From Tuctoria greenei (lineage: Eukaryota > Streptophyta > Magnoliopsida > Poales > Poaceae), in contig JAYESD010000008.1 in NCBI GenBank assembly GCA_036927565.1, forward strand, positions 123,283,498 to 123,347,497: a DNA stretch of 64,000 bases, in the 5' to 3' direction. The number at the start of each line of letters is the position of its first letter. Positions within the stretch are counted from its first letter, which is position 1. The position numbers and the translations under genes are program-made. This document shows positions 44,791 through 55,915 of this stretch, one piece after another. Below the pieces are notes generated by a model. The model was not told the origin of the DNA. It did no database searches and saw only the letters and a program-made list of their open reading frames with translations.

Positions 44791-45372
44791 CAAGCGGATG
44801 ACGTGGTCATTGGTATGTTTCTCGCCAACTCCAACCCCGCGACTATGTTGTTTGGTTCTGGAGCATCACATTCATTCATTGCATCGAAGTATGTTGCCAA
44901 GCATAGTTTGCCTATCTCTCATATGAAGTTTACTCTATTGGTTAAGTCCCCTGGAGGAGAGATGAGGACAAATATAGTATGTCCAAAAGTAAGCCTTAGA
45001 ATAAGGGGGTTAGACTTCCCTGCCAACCTCATTGTTTTGGATTTTCAAGTATTGGACATTATACTTGGTATGGACTGGTTGAGGAAGCACGATGGAGTTA
45101 TTGAGTGTGGCATGAAGACGGTGAAGTTTACCAATGAAGAAGAGATCACCGTAGAATTTGAAGCATCTCAAACCACACCGAAGCAATTGGAGCTGAACCA
45201 TATGGACGGTGCCGCAATTGAGGAGATTTCGGTGGTGTGTGAATTTTTGGATGTTTTTCCGGATGAGTTGTCAGGTATGCCACCTGATCGAGACATTGAG
45301 TTTGTTATTGATTTAATACCTGGAACTGCACTTATAGCTAAGAGTTCGTATAGGATGCCTCTATGGAATTAG
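44791..45372 (+). pseudogene. Protease, Tekay copy 2 (catalytic Asp lost)
   Basis: The active site reads LFGSGASHSF where copy 1 has LFDSGASHSF, so the catalytic Asp is Gly here and the protease should be inactive. Downstream are IILGMDWLRKHDGVI and the RT linker MPPDRDIEFVIDLIPGT. A frameshift near 45365 separates it from RT. Confidence 0.85.
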
Positions 45373-46874
45373 CGGAGCTCAAGAAGCAGATTCAAGAGCA
45401 ACTAGAGAAGGGTTTTATTCGCCCTAGTTCTTCACCTTGGGGAGCGGTCGTTCTATTTGTGGACAAGAAGGATGGAACGCAAAGGATGTGTGTGGATTAT
45501 CGAGCTCTCAACGAGGTTACAATCAAAAACAAGTACACCTTGCCACACATAGAAGACTTGTTTGATCAGATGAAGGGTGCTTGTGTCTTCTCTAAGATTG
45601 ATTTGAGGTCGGGATACTTTCAAATGAAGATTAGACCGTTGGACATACCCAAGACAGCTTTTAGGACACGGTATGGATCTTATGAGTACACCATGATGTC
45701 TTTTGGATTGACAAACGCACGGGCATACTTTATGTACCTCATTAATAAGGTCTTCATGGAGTACTTGGATAAGTTCGTTGTGGTATTCATTGATGATATT
45801 ATGATCTATTCGAAGGATGAGAAGGAACATGAGGAACACTTGAGGCTTACGTTGCAAAAATTAAGGGAGCATCAATTGTATGCCAAGTTCAACAAGTGTC
45901 AGTTTTCATTGAAAGAGGTGTCGTTTTTGGGTCATATAATCTCAGGAGGAGGAGTATCGGTTGACCCCAGAAAAGTGAGAGACGTGTTGAAGTGGGAACC
46001 GCCGCAAAATGTAAAGGAAATAAGGAGTTTCCTTGGGATGGATGGATATTACCGTCGGTTCATCAAGGACTTCTCCAAGATACCCAAGCCAATGACGGAA
46101 TTGCTAATGAAGGGAAAGGCATTCCAATGGACTCAAGCTTGTCAAAACAGTTTTGAGGAGTTGAAGAAGAGGTTGACAACAGCCCCAATTTTGGTACTGT
46201 CGGATGTGAGAAAGAGTTTTGATATTTATTGTGACGCATCAAGGCAAGGACTTGGATGTGTATTGATGCAAGAAGGTCAAGTGGTCGCCTATGCATCAAG
46301 AAAATTGAAGAAACATGAGCAAAATTACCCGACACATGATTTGGAACTTGCAGCCGTGGTACATGCGTTGAAGATGTGGAGACACTATATCCTTGGACAT
46401 AGGTGTGAAATTTATACGGATCATAAGAGTTTGAAGTATATTTTCACACAAACAGACCTGAATTTGAGGCAACGAAGATGGTTGGAGCTCATCAAAGATT
46501 ATGATTTGGGGATCAACTATCATCCGGGAAAAGCCAATGTAGTGGTTGATGCTTTGAGTAGAAAGGGAGTAAGTCATCAACTCACAGTTCGAGAGTTACC
46601 ATCCGAGTTATGTAAGGAGTTTGAATGGTTGAACCTTGGGTTTGTAAATGAGATGGAGATGATGGAGTTAAATCCGACCTTGGGGCAAGAAATTCGAGAA
46701 GCACAAACCACAGATAAGGAGATCAAGAAAATCAAGGAAAGGACCGAAGAAGGGAGAGAATTCAGATTTCATGAGGATGAACATGGTACCTTATGGCTTG
46801 GAAAGAGAATTGTTGTGCCTAATGTGAAGCATATTTGGGAGACAATAATAAAAGAGGCACATGAGTCACCTTAA
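45363..46874 (+). pseudogene. Reverse transcriptase, RNase H and start of integrase, Tekay copy 2
   Basis: Open for 503 residues. RT: MCVDYRALNEVT, FSKIDLRSGYFQMKI, FGLTNARAYF and catalytic VVFIDDIMIYSKD. Thumb: LGMDGYYRRFIKDFS. RNase H: FDIYCDASRQGLG, HDLELAAVVHALKMW, YTDHKSLKYIF and VVDALSRKG. The integrase N-terminal region begins at about 46700 and the frame stops at HESP (46872). All RT and RNase H catalytic acids appear present. Confidence 0.9.
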
Positions 46875-46898
46875 TCAATTAACCCCGGTTGTACGAAG

Positions 46899-48085
46899 AT
46901 GTACAAAGACTTGAAGACTTGCTATTGGTGGGCTAGCATGAAGAAGGACATAGCTGAATATGTAGCATTGTGTGATGCGTGTCAACGGGTCAAGGTGGAA
47001 CATCAAAAGCCAGCTGGATTATTGCAACCATTGAAGATTCCGGAATGGAAGTGGGAAGAGATTGGTATGGACTTCATAGTTGGTTTACCACTTACTCAGT
47101 CCGGTTATGACTCAATTTGGGTAATTGTGGATCGGTTAACTAAGTCAGCCCACTTTATTCCCGTCAACACCACCTATAATGGAGAGAAATTGGCGGAACT
47201 GTATATGGGAAGAATAGTATGTTTGCATGGAGTTCCGAGAAAGATAATCTTGGATAGAGGTTCACAATTCACTTCCAGATTTTGGCAAAAATTGCATGAA
47301 GCTTTGGGAACGAGGTTGAATTTTAGTTCAGCATATCACCCTCAAGCGGATGGACAAACCGAGAGGACCAATCAAATTTTGGAGGACATGTTAAGATCTT
47401 GTGCTTTAAAGCATGGGAAAGTTGGGACAAAAGCTTGCCATACGCGGAATTTTCATACAACAATAGTTACCAAGCGAGCTTGAAAATGTCACCATATGAA
47501 GCGCTTTATGGAAGGAAATGTAGGACACCTTTATTCTGTAATGAGGCAGGAGAAACTCAAGTATTTGGTCCGGATGTGTTGCAAGAAGCCGAAAAGCAAG
47601 TCCAAATAATTCGTGAAAACCTGAGGGCAGCCCAATCAAGACAAAAAGGCTATGCGGAGAATAGGAGAAGGAAATTAGCCTTCGAAGTGGGAGATTTTGT
47701 TTACCTCAAGGTGTCGCCGATGAGAGGTCATAAGAGGTTTAACATAAGAGGCAAACTAGCACCTCGTTATATTGGACCATTCAACATTTTGGACAAAAGA
47801 GGAGAATTAGCGTATAAGTTGGAGATGCCAACTCATCTTTCAGACGTACATGATGTCTTTCATGTTTCCCAGCTCAAGAAGTACTTGAGAGTATCGGAAG
47901 AACAAGTGCTCATGGAAGGATTGGAACTAGAGGAAGATTTGACTTATGCCGAACAACCGGTCAAAATCTTGGAAACTAAGGAGAGGGTCACAAGGAACAA
48001 GGTTATTAGATGGTGTAAAGTTCAACGGAAGCACCACACAAAAAAAGAAGTGACGTGGGAATTGGAGGATGAAGTCAAAAAGTAA
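46899..48085 (+). pseudogene. Integrase with C-terminal chromodomain, Tekay copy 2
   Basis: The zinc pair CDACQRVK follows YWWASMKKDIAEYV. The DDE core is GMDFIVGLP, ILDRGSQF and the Glu in GQTERTNQIL. A frameshift near 47410 follows. The second frame has FSYNNSYQASLKMSPYEALY, PRYIGPFNIL and HVSQLKKYL. It ends in a chromodomain-like segment from YAEQPVKILE to TWELEDEVKK. The aromatic cage is incomplete, as in the Tekay type. The chromodomain is thought to target integration to heterochromatic histone marks. Confidence 0.85.
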
Positions 48086-48149
48086 TTTCCCTATCTCTTC
48101 TCTTCCACGTCGAATCTCGAGGGCGAGATTCATTTTAAGGGGGTAGGTT
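48086..48149 (+). other. Polypurine tract region, Tekay copy 2
   Basis: TTTTAAGGGGGTAGGT (about 48134-48148) lies directly before the 3' LTR and serves as plus-strand primer. The integrase frame ends at 48085. Confidence 0.8.
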
Positions 48150-50466
48150 TCTAACACCCTCATTTTCATGCATCATGCCTTGCATACATTCATATACATG
48201 TTTAACATTAACCCACATAAAGAGGAACGAGTTTAAAATTGATTTGGAATGAAACGCACTTAAAATGCAGGAAAGTGCGGACTAGTCTGATTTTACTGAG
48301 GACTAGTCCGATTTCTCTCTGACTAAAACGGACTTGTCTGTTTTTGTTGCGTACTAGTGCCATTTTGCCTCTGGAAACTTTCGAACTTGTCCGATTTTCT
48401 GCGGACTAGTACGATATTCCATGAATCCTTGAAATTTTGCTAAGTCCCTGGACTTTTCCAGACTAGTCTGGTGTCCTAGCAGACTTGTCCATTTTCCTTT
48501 CTGACTAAAGTCGGACTTGTCTGATTTTAGGCCAGACTTGTCCGATTTTCTCTCTGGACAACTTCGGACTAGTCCGGTCCTTTTCGGACTTGTCCGATAC
48601 TTCGCGACTCCGAGTTGATCTTTTGTTTTATGACTTGTTTCTTGGGGTTCACGTTAAGTGGTCCTAGGGACGTCGTGCCTAACTCTTTTAGAGCCCATGT
48701 GGGACTCTAAACCGGCCTCTACTCCTCTCAAATTCGAAATCCATCTAACCCTAGCCTCCACCTCTATATAAACAACCCCACCACTTGTCTTGACATCTAT
48801 TTGCCACTTTTTCACCCCACCCAAACTCTAGTTCGTGGAGAGTCACCATCAAGGAGGGAGGAGGAGATCCCAAGCAAGAAGAAGAAGAGGAGGAAACGAA
48901 AGAGGATCAACAACTCCATCAAGTTTTGTTCTTCATCACCAATTCATCTCCAAGTTCATCATCAACCCTAGATCATTAAGATCCAAGTGTTACCTCCAAG
49001 TTTCTTGATACATTGGAGTCCTAAACACCTGGTATACCTTCTATTCTCTTTTCCTTACGTGAATCTGACCCCTAATCTCCAAATTCACGTCGATCTAGAA
49101 AACCCTAGTTTGCTAGTTCTGCGAAGTGCGGACTAGTCTGGCCTTCTGCGGACTAGTCCGATTTTGCTGACTAAATTGTGTTGAATTGATTCTAAAAGCA
49201 GATTTAATCACATCCAAACCTGTATAAACTTGTTAAAATCTATTAGAACTAGTTATTGATCTTTGAAATTAATCTATTAACAAGTTCTACCTTGCATTTG
49301 CATCAATCATGCATGTCATGTCATATTGAGTAATATTTGTGCACTCTTTGATTGTGTTTCTTGTCTTGTATGTTTATTGTGTGGATTAGACAGATTTGTG
49401 CTAGGGAGTGCCGCGAAGGATCTACAGCACCAAGAGTTTGAAGAAGTTGACCCGAACCAATCCCAAGAGCAAGGCAAGTGTCCTTGAAGCATATTGATCC
49501 TGTTTTGAAATAAATGTTTTGTTTGCAAAGCTGCATGCTTGTGTCAAATTGATGGTAATCCTATGATAGAAAGTTTACTAGCTTTGTTGAACCACCCTTG
49601 TCACCTGGGACATATGGTAGAGAGTCGGGATGGGATTTTTACCTTTTTGCTTCGCTTAACTAATTGGGATAGAAACAACTATACCACTCAATTTAATTAT
49701 GCATGGATGAGATTATGGTTAACATGAACTGGTTAAATCTGATATGGTAATGGGTGATCTAAGCAAGCCTGGTATGTTGATGGGTTGGATGTATGGTGGT
49801 TTTGCTTGCTTTAGATCTAAGGACCGGTTCATGGAGTGACCATCCAGGATTTACAGTGCCACCATGAGGCCAAGTATGGGTGCGGCGTAGCTGATTAATT
49901 AGGGTTTTGCCAGTGCTATTTGGACCATTATGGATGCTAGGGGAAGGGGTAGTCGGATTGGGTTTATTGATGATTGGTGGACAACCCTGGGATCCGAATG
50001 GCTCAAGAGGGGGCCCTTGGTTGAAGATGTGCTCGGTGGGAGACATCGCACAGGTGAAACCTCAGTGTGGTCTAAATAGGCTAGTAATCCCTTTGTAAAG
50101 GATATTTTGTGATCTCTTGGCCACACACCTAAGGAAGTGTGAGACGGCATAATTGAGATTCTATAGTCATCAAAAGGTGATGAAATCACAAACACGTGGG
50201 TAAAGCGGTACAACCTCTGCAGAGTGTGTCTAAAACTATCATGATAGTCATGCTCCCGGTTATGAGCAACCTGGACCCTCACATGATTAGAAGGAACTTG
50301 GTATTGGAATGGTTTTTTGGATGGTTATGGTTTGGTAATGGTTATGGCTGGTTATGGACGAATTTCTGATATTGAATATGGTTATTGGCAAATGGTGAAA
50401 TCTGGAATTATTTATGATGGTAATGAATTCAAACTGGTATTATGATATTACTTATGATTATGATGG
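48150..50466 (+). repeat. 3' LTR of Tekay copy 2, first part
   Basis: Begins TCTAACACCC (expected TG) and matches the 5' LTR up to the Tat insertion point, with GATGG (50462-50466) as left target duplication. Contains the palindrome array, TATA box and leader boxes. Confidence 0.95.
48275..48772 (+). promoter_or_regulatory. Tekay 3' LTR palindrome array and TATA box
   Basis: The same array as in the 5' LTR but more mutated; perfect CGGACTAGTCCG at 48565-48576 and, in the leader, 49149-49160. TATATAAA at 48765-48772. Confidence 0.55.
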
Positions 50467-51351
50467 TGTCCGTACCCTGGGTACCGTATACCCCTTGAGA
50501 TTGCAAAGATCTCAAGGAACTGTCATCTACTTGATTTGAAGACCTTCGGAGGCCCACATGTCAGACGTAACCGGACCCGCTTCCCCAACATGGTTAGTCC
50601 CAGGGTCGCCACGTGTACCATCAAACCGGAGCTACCGCCCACAAGGGGGAAGCTCCGGGCTATGTACCATAACGGCATCCCCAGACCTAACCCCAGACCG
50701 AGGGAAGCTCCGGAACTGACACGTGTCTGGTGGCACCGGACCTATCTGTTCCACACAGTATGCTCTGGAGCTACCACGTGTCCAATCGTCGGATCTTCAG
50801 CCTCAAACCTCTGGTAGACTCCACAACGGCTCCGGATCTTCAAAGGGGAATCAAGGACTTCAAGACCCGATTAAGTTTCATTAATACTATGTTGATGACA
50901 CACGATCGGACGACCTTTATTACCAGTAACGGCGCTGTCAAAGCCCGTAACTCAGTCATTAAGGGTAATTAAGCGCATCAAATGTGTATCAATATTAGTA
51001 ACCGCTGGGGCCACATGTCGGGCTAGGCCAACTTATAACGGAATGTCCTTGTACTATAAAAGGACAGGCTGATGATACATAGAGGGGCTCTCTGATCTGA
51101 TCTGGTCTGATCGACTCACACGCGCTCTCAACTCACGTCATCTGAGTTGAGTGTCATACATCCAATACAACACTAGCACACCCCGTGGAGTAGGGTATTA
51201 CGCTCAGGCGGCCCGAACCACGTATATCATTGTGTCTCCTATGTCATTTTACATTTCACCTTCTTGAATCTCCGCGCACCCACACCGAACTTCAAACTCC
51301 GCAAACACTTTTAGTAGTGTCGGGAGATCTGCCGGATCAAAACCACCGATA
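50467..51351 (+). repeat. 5' LTR of the Tat element, with promoter
   Basis: Begins TGTCCGTACC and ends CACCGATA (CA to TA). TATAAAA at 51055-51061 is a good core promoter candidate. GAAGCTCCGG and GGAGCTACC motifs near 50630-50720 form inverted repeats. Confidence 0.9.
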
Positions 51352-51352
51352 G

Positions 51353-51370
51353 TTGGCGCGCCAGGAAGTG
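51353..51370 (+). other. Primer-binding site, Tat element
   Basis: TTGGCGCGCCAGGAAGTG directly follows the LTR; sites of the TGGCGCGCCAGG type are typical of Tat elements. Confidence 0.75.
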
Positions 51371-51390
51371 GTGCGCCTGAGATTTCAAGA

Positions 51391-52764
51391 ATGGTGAACT
51401 CAGCTGCTGAATCATCCAATGGTCATCCCGCTGTTCAAGCTGCTGGGGGCAATCCCTCCAATATGCAGCCACCAGCAGGAACCTCAGTTCTTGCAGGAGT
51501 CACACTTCCACCACCGCCGCCTCCACCAGCAAATCAAGCTGGGCAGCGCAATGGTGCGCCGGTGTCAATCACTACGTCGGCAAATCATGATAACCCGAAA
51601 CAAGCGCTCCATGCAGTACGTGCTCTCCTTCAGCGCCCACCACCTCCGGATGCATCCCGGGATGCAATGGAGCAGTGGAGGGCCGATGTGGAACACTTGG
51701 TTACAGCAGCAGCTGACTGCATCAGTAACCAGGGTCCTCCTCCTTCAAGACGGGCCACGTCGTAGCGACGGACCTTGTCTGGCAGACTTGGTCTGCACGT
51801 TTCCAACAACAGGAGACGTGCTGCATCACAGCAAGTGACGTCATTGCCCTCCAGGGCGCGACGCACTAACACGGTATCAAGGCTTTCAACAAATGACCTC
51901 CGGGCGGAGCTTGATCGCTGATACCATCAACAAGACGGTCGAGTCCATATCGAGCGTGCTCATGAAAGACGAGAAGTTCAGGACATTCCTGCTCCTGAAG
52001 GAGTAGGAGGAGGCTGTTCAGCCTTGGCCATGCATCTGCGTATGGTCAGGTGGCCACAGAAATTCCGGCGTCACTTGCCGGAGAAGTTTGACGGGACCGT
52101 TAATCCCGTCGAATTTCTTCAGATTTACTCCACTGCTATCCTGGCGGCTGGAGGAAATGAGGTCGTAATGGCCAACTATTTTCCAGTGGCTTTAACTGGG
52201 ACCGCCTGGTCTTGGTTTATGAGCCTTCCACCCAACTCCATCAACAGTTGGGAGGAGTTGTGGTGACAGTTCACCGCCAACTTCGGGAGTTCGTACACCT
52301 GACCAGGCACCGAACTGGACCATTTTGCAGTCGTGCAAAAAGGGGGAGAATCCCTGCGATCATTCATCCAAAGATTCTCTCATGTATGAAACACTATCCC
52401 TTCTATCTCTAGCGCTTCTGTCATTGTGGCATTTAGACAGGGCATACGGGATAAGAAGATGTTGGAGAAACTGGCGATCAAGGAGATCACCAGTGTCACG
52501 GAACTCTTCAACTTGGCTGACAAATGTGCCAGAGCTGCGGAGGGGCGTGAAATGCACTCCGAACCACCTCCGGAGGATCACAAGTAATCTTCCAAAGGAA
52601 AAGCCACTACCTCCAGGAGTGGTAAAAAGAAGAAAAAGACCAACGGCAAGAAGAAGCCGTAGGCCGGCGCATCTAATGCTGCAGGTGCTGCAGCTCCAGG
52701 TGGCCGGGGGCCACGCCCCGAGAAGCGACCTCGACCGCATTCTGAAGACGGTGGCAAACCCAAG
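51391..52764 (+). pseudogene. Tat gag (multiple stops)
   Basis: ATG at 51391 opens a Pro/Ala-rich N-terminus (125 residues to a TAG at 51763). The capsid domain lies in 52024-52560: LPEKFDGTVNPVEFLQIY, VVMANYFPVALTG, TAWSWFMSLP, then, past several stops, SLRSFIQRFSHV and FRQGIRDKKMLEKLA. A basic Lys-rich stretch follows at about 52590-52670. The zinc-binding end is WCPIHKTDSHSLEDC at 52765-52815. At least five premature stops are visible. Confidence 0.75.
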
Positions 52765-54024
52765 GTGTGGTGTCCAATTCATAAGACAGACAGCCACAGT
52801 TTGGAAGACTGTCGGGAGGTCCAAAACCTTGCCGAGCGCTACAACAAGCGCTGGGAAGAAGTTCCTTTCCGACAGAGGGAAGGAAAACGAAAAGTTGATG
52901 AAGCTCCGGCTGAAGAGGAGTTAGGTTTTCAGGATCCTAAAAAGGTCCTGAAGGCCATCTACACCTCCGTCGACGACGATTCTGACGTCTCTGACAACGA
53001 GCGTCGGAAGACCATGAACACCATTTTTGGTAGATCATGGGACATCACCTCCCGCAGCGTCCTCAAGACAATGCGTCAGGACATGGCCGATGTAGCCTCT
53101 ACAGCCAGGGCGGAGCCTCATCGGAAGTGGATGGACACAGCCATCACTTTTGATGCTTCGGACTGCCCTCGAAGCATGGTTGGAGCAGGCCAGTTACCTT
53201 TGATGGTATCTCCTATGATCAATAACATTCAGCTCCACCATGTTATGGTAGACGGAGGTTCGGGGCTGAACCTCATAAGCTTCGAAGCTTTTACCAAGCT
53301 TCAGCTCCGACCTTCGGATCTCCACCCCTCCCGACCTTTCTCTGGAGTAGGTCCGGGAGCCATTACCCCACTCGGTGCTATTACTCTCCCTGTTACCTTC
53401 GGGACCCAGGAGAAGTATCACACTGAGAAGTTGGTCTTCGACGTTGCTCAGATCAACTTACCTTTCAACGCCATCTTGGGTAGGCCTGCCTTGTACAAAT
53501 TCATGGCAGCTGCTCATTATGGCTACCTTGTGTTAAAGATGCCAACACCAGTAGGCGTTCTCCGGATCCGCGGAGATCGCACTGCCGGAGTAACCGCTCT
53601 GGAAGAACTTCATGCGCTTACTGCGGCGCAAGAGGAGGACTCCAGGCAGGAGCAAGCTCCAAAACCCCCGAGCATTCGTCAACGAGGCTCAACTTCTGCA
53701 CCTCGTGTGCAGCCAAGCGGCGACACCGACATTCCCGTCAAAGTCGTCCAAATCGGTTCCGATGCCGCTCAGACCACCCGTATATCGGGGGGACTGAACG
53801 ACAAACAGGAACTCGCGCTCATCTCTTTCCTCCGGGCTAATGTCGATGTGTTTGCCTGGCAACCGTCACAAATGCCTGGGATCCCCAGGGAAGTGATTGA
53901 GCACAATCTGAAGATCTACCCTGACGCCCAGCCTATGCATCAGAAGCCTCGGAAGCAATCCGTGGAGCGACAGAACTTCATTCGACAAGAAGTGAAGAAG
54001 TTGCGCGAAGCTAGATTCATCTGA
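52765..54024 (+). pseudogene. Tat gag end, protease and RT start
   Basis: Open over 419 residues. After the zinc-binding CPIHKTDSHSLEDC comes a linker, then the protease with ITFDASDCP and the active site VMVDGGSGLNLIS (Asp present) and FNAILGRPALYKF. A Pro/Gln-rich hinge precedes the RT start: FAWQPSQMPGIP, MHQKPRKQSVERQ and VKKLREARFI. It ends at a TGA (54022) where related elements continue into the fingers subdomain. Confidence 0.85.
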
Positions 54025-54740
54025 GAAGTCTTCCATCCAAAATGGCTGGCAAACCCAGTCGTTGTGCCCAAGGCCGGCGGGAAGCTTCGGATGTGTATTG
54101 ACTACACAACATTAAATAAGGCATGTCCAAAAGATCCATTCCCACTACCTAGAATAGATCTGATAGTGGATTCCACCTCCGGGTGTGAATTATTGTGTTT
54201 CTAGACGCATATTCTGGGTATCATCAAATCAGAATGTCTAGGGAAGATGAAGAGCATACCTCTTTCATCACAGTAGATGGATTGTACTGTTATACAGCCA
54301 TGCCATTTGGTCTCAAGAATGCAGCTTCAACATTTGTACGAGCTATGTACAAAACTTTTGAAGAACTCATTAGAGACATAGTGGAAGTGTACGTCGATGA
54401 CATCGTGGTCAAGATCAAGAACAAGGAGTCACTCCTTGACACCTTATAGGTTGTCTTCGACAAGCTGCAGGTCACCCGCACAAAGCTAAACCCAAACAAG
54501 TGTGTCTTCGGGGTTAGCTTCGGAAAACTTCTTGGTTTCCTAGTAAATCACCGGGGCATAGAGGCTAATCCGGCGAAGATCGAAGCCATTGAAGACATGC
54601 GGCCACCAGCCCGCATCAAGGATGTCCAAAAGCTGACTGGATGTCTAGCAGCCCTCAGCCGGTTCATTTCAAGACTGGCGGAATGGGCACTTCCCTTCTT
54701 CAAGTTATTGAAGGAAGTTCGGACCATTCCAATGGTCTGA
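54025..54740 (+). pseudogene. Tat reverse transcriptase core
   Basis: NPVVVPKAGGKLRMCIDYTTL and ACPKDPFPLPRID are readable across the first stop. After a frame change near 54195 come FLDAYSGYHQIRMSRED, AMPFGLKNAASTF and the intact catalytic VEVYVDDIVVK. A TAG at 54447 follows, then KCVFGVSFGKLLGFLV and LTGCLAALSRFIS. The thumb ends at a frameshift near 54735. Confidence 0.85.
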
Positions 54741-55494
54741 AGAAGCAGAAAAGGCGTTCCAGAAGCTAGAACATCTCCTCACCACCCTACAAACTCTGGT
54801 AGCTCCGAACCCTGGTGAGCCTTTGCTGCTTTACATTTCAGCAACTGACGAAGTCGTCAGTATGGTCCTGGTTGCGGAGAGACCAAAACCATCCCATGCA
54901 CAGGAATCCAGACCCCTCCGGGAGGGTCCGGAGGTTCCTGAAAGCGGGTCTGGGTCCCAGTTCTCAGACTTGAGTCCACAAGAAGTTACTTCGGAAGACC
55001 CAGACCCCTCCAGGAGGGTCCAGGTCGCTTCTGAAGAAGCTCTGGGTCCCTCCAGTAAGGACCCGGAGGTCCCCGAAGAAGGTCTGGATCCCTCTGGGAG
55101 GATCCCGGTCAATGAAGAGGAAGCTTCGGGCCCCTCCGGGAGGGTCCGAACCATCCAGCATCCAGTGTACTTCATCAGTGAAGTACTTCATGACGCCAAG
55201 ACTCGATACCTAGAGGTGCATAAGCTGCTCTATGCAGTTCTTATCGCCTCCAGGAAGCTTCTCCATTACTTCCAGGCTCACAAGATTTCAGTGGTGACTT
55301 CTTACCCACTTCGAGCAATCTTGCATAATCCCAATTCAATTGGGAATATTGCAAAGTGGGCAGAGGAATTGGCCGAATTCGATCTCGAATTCATTCCAAG
55401 ACAAGCAATCAAGAGTCAAGCATTGGCAGATTTTGTGGTGGAATGGACTTCCTCTCCATCAAATCCTGGGTGCCCCAGTGAGCAGAAGCCGTAA
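54741..55494 (+). pseudogene. Tat RNase H with a repeat-rich insertion
   Basis: The first RNase H begins LLLYISATDEVVSMVLVAE. In place of the short variable loop it carries about 85 residues of Pro/Glu/Ser/Gly-rich sequence built from 14-residue repeats. It then resumes with HPVYFISEVLHDAKTRYLE, HKLLYAVLIASRKL, YPLRAILHNPN and FVVEWTSS. The catalytic Asp of the first strand is not obvious (YISATDE). The frame is open from 54823 to 55494. Confidence 0.8.
54914..55146 (+). repeat. 42 bp tandem repeats inside Tat RNase H
   Basis: The CCCTCC[A/G]GGAGGGTCC-type unit starts at 54914, 55006, 55048, 55090 and 55132; the last four are exactly 42 bases apart, so the repeat keeps the frame. Each unit encodes about 14 residues around a D/GPS-GR-V core. 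Confidence 0.85.
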
Positions 55495-55915
55495 CACAAG
55501 GCTCCGGTCTTCACCGAGCCTCACTGGACCCTCTACTTTGACGACTCCATGCAAAAGCAGGGGGCCGGAGCTCGAATCCTTCTCCTCGCACCAACTGGGG
55601 AGAATGTAAAATACATGGTACACCTTGACTTCAAGGCGACCAACAACATGGCGGAGTACGAAGCACTCATCTATGGACTAAAGGTGGCACTGTCATACGG
55701 TGTCAAGTAGTTGCTGGTCAAGGAAGATTCATAGCTCATCATTAAAAAAGTGAAGGGTGAATGCTCCTGTAACAATCTCCAGCTAGCTGCTTACCTCCTT
55801 GAAGTCCAGAGGCTTCAGAAGGACTTTGAAGTCCTAGACCTCCACCACGTCCAGCGTGTCCACAACGTTGAAGCCGATGAACTCTCGACGAAAGCGTCAA
55901 CCGAAGCTCCAACTC
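55495..55915 (+). pseudogene. Second, archaeal-type RNase H of the Tat element
   Basis: The text TLYFDDSMQKQGAGA, NMAEYEALIYGLKVAL, LLVKEDS and VQRVHNVEADELSTKAS is the pattern of the additional RNase H found in Tat elements, placed between the Ty3 RNase H and integrase. The catalytic Asp-Glu-Asp-Asp positions are occupied. Two stops (about 55708 and 55732) interrupt the middle. Confidence 0.8.

Noticed and set aside
54831..55175. Minus-strand open frames opposite the Tat RNase H repeats
   Set aside because: They exist only because the 42 bp repeat lacks stops on both strands.
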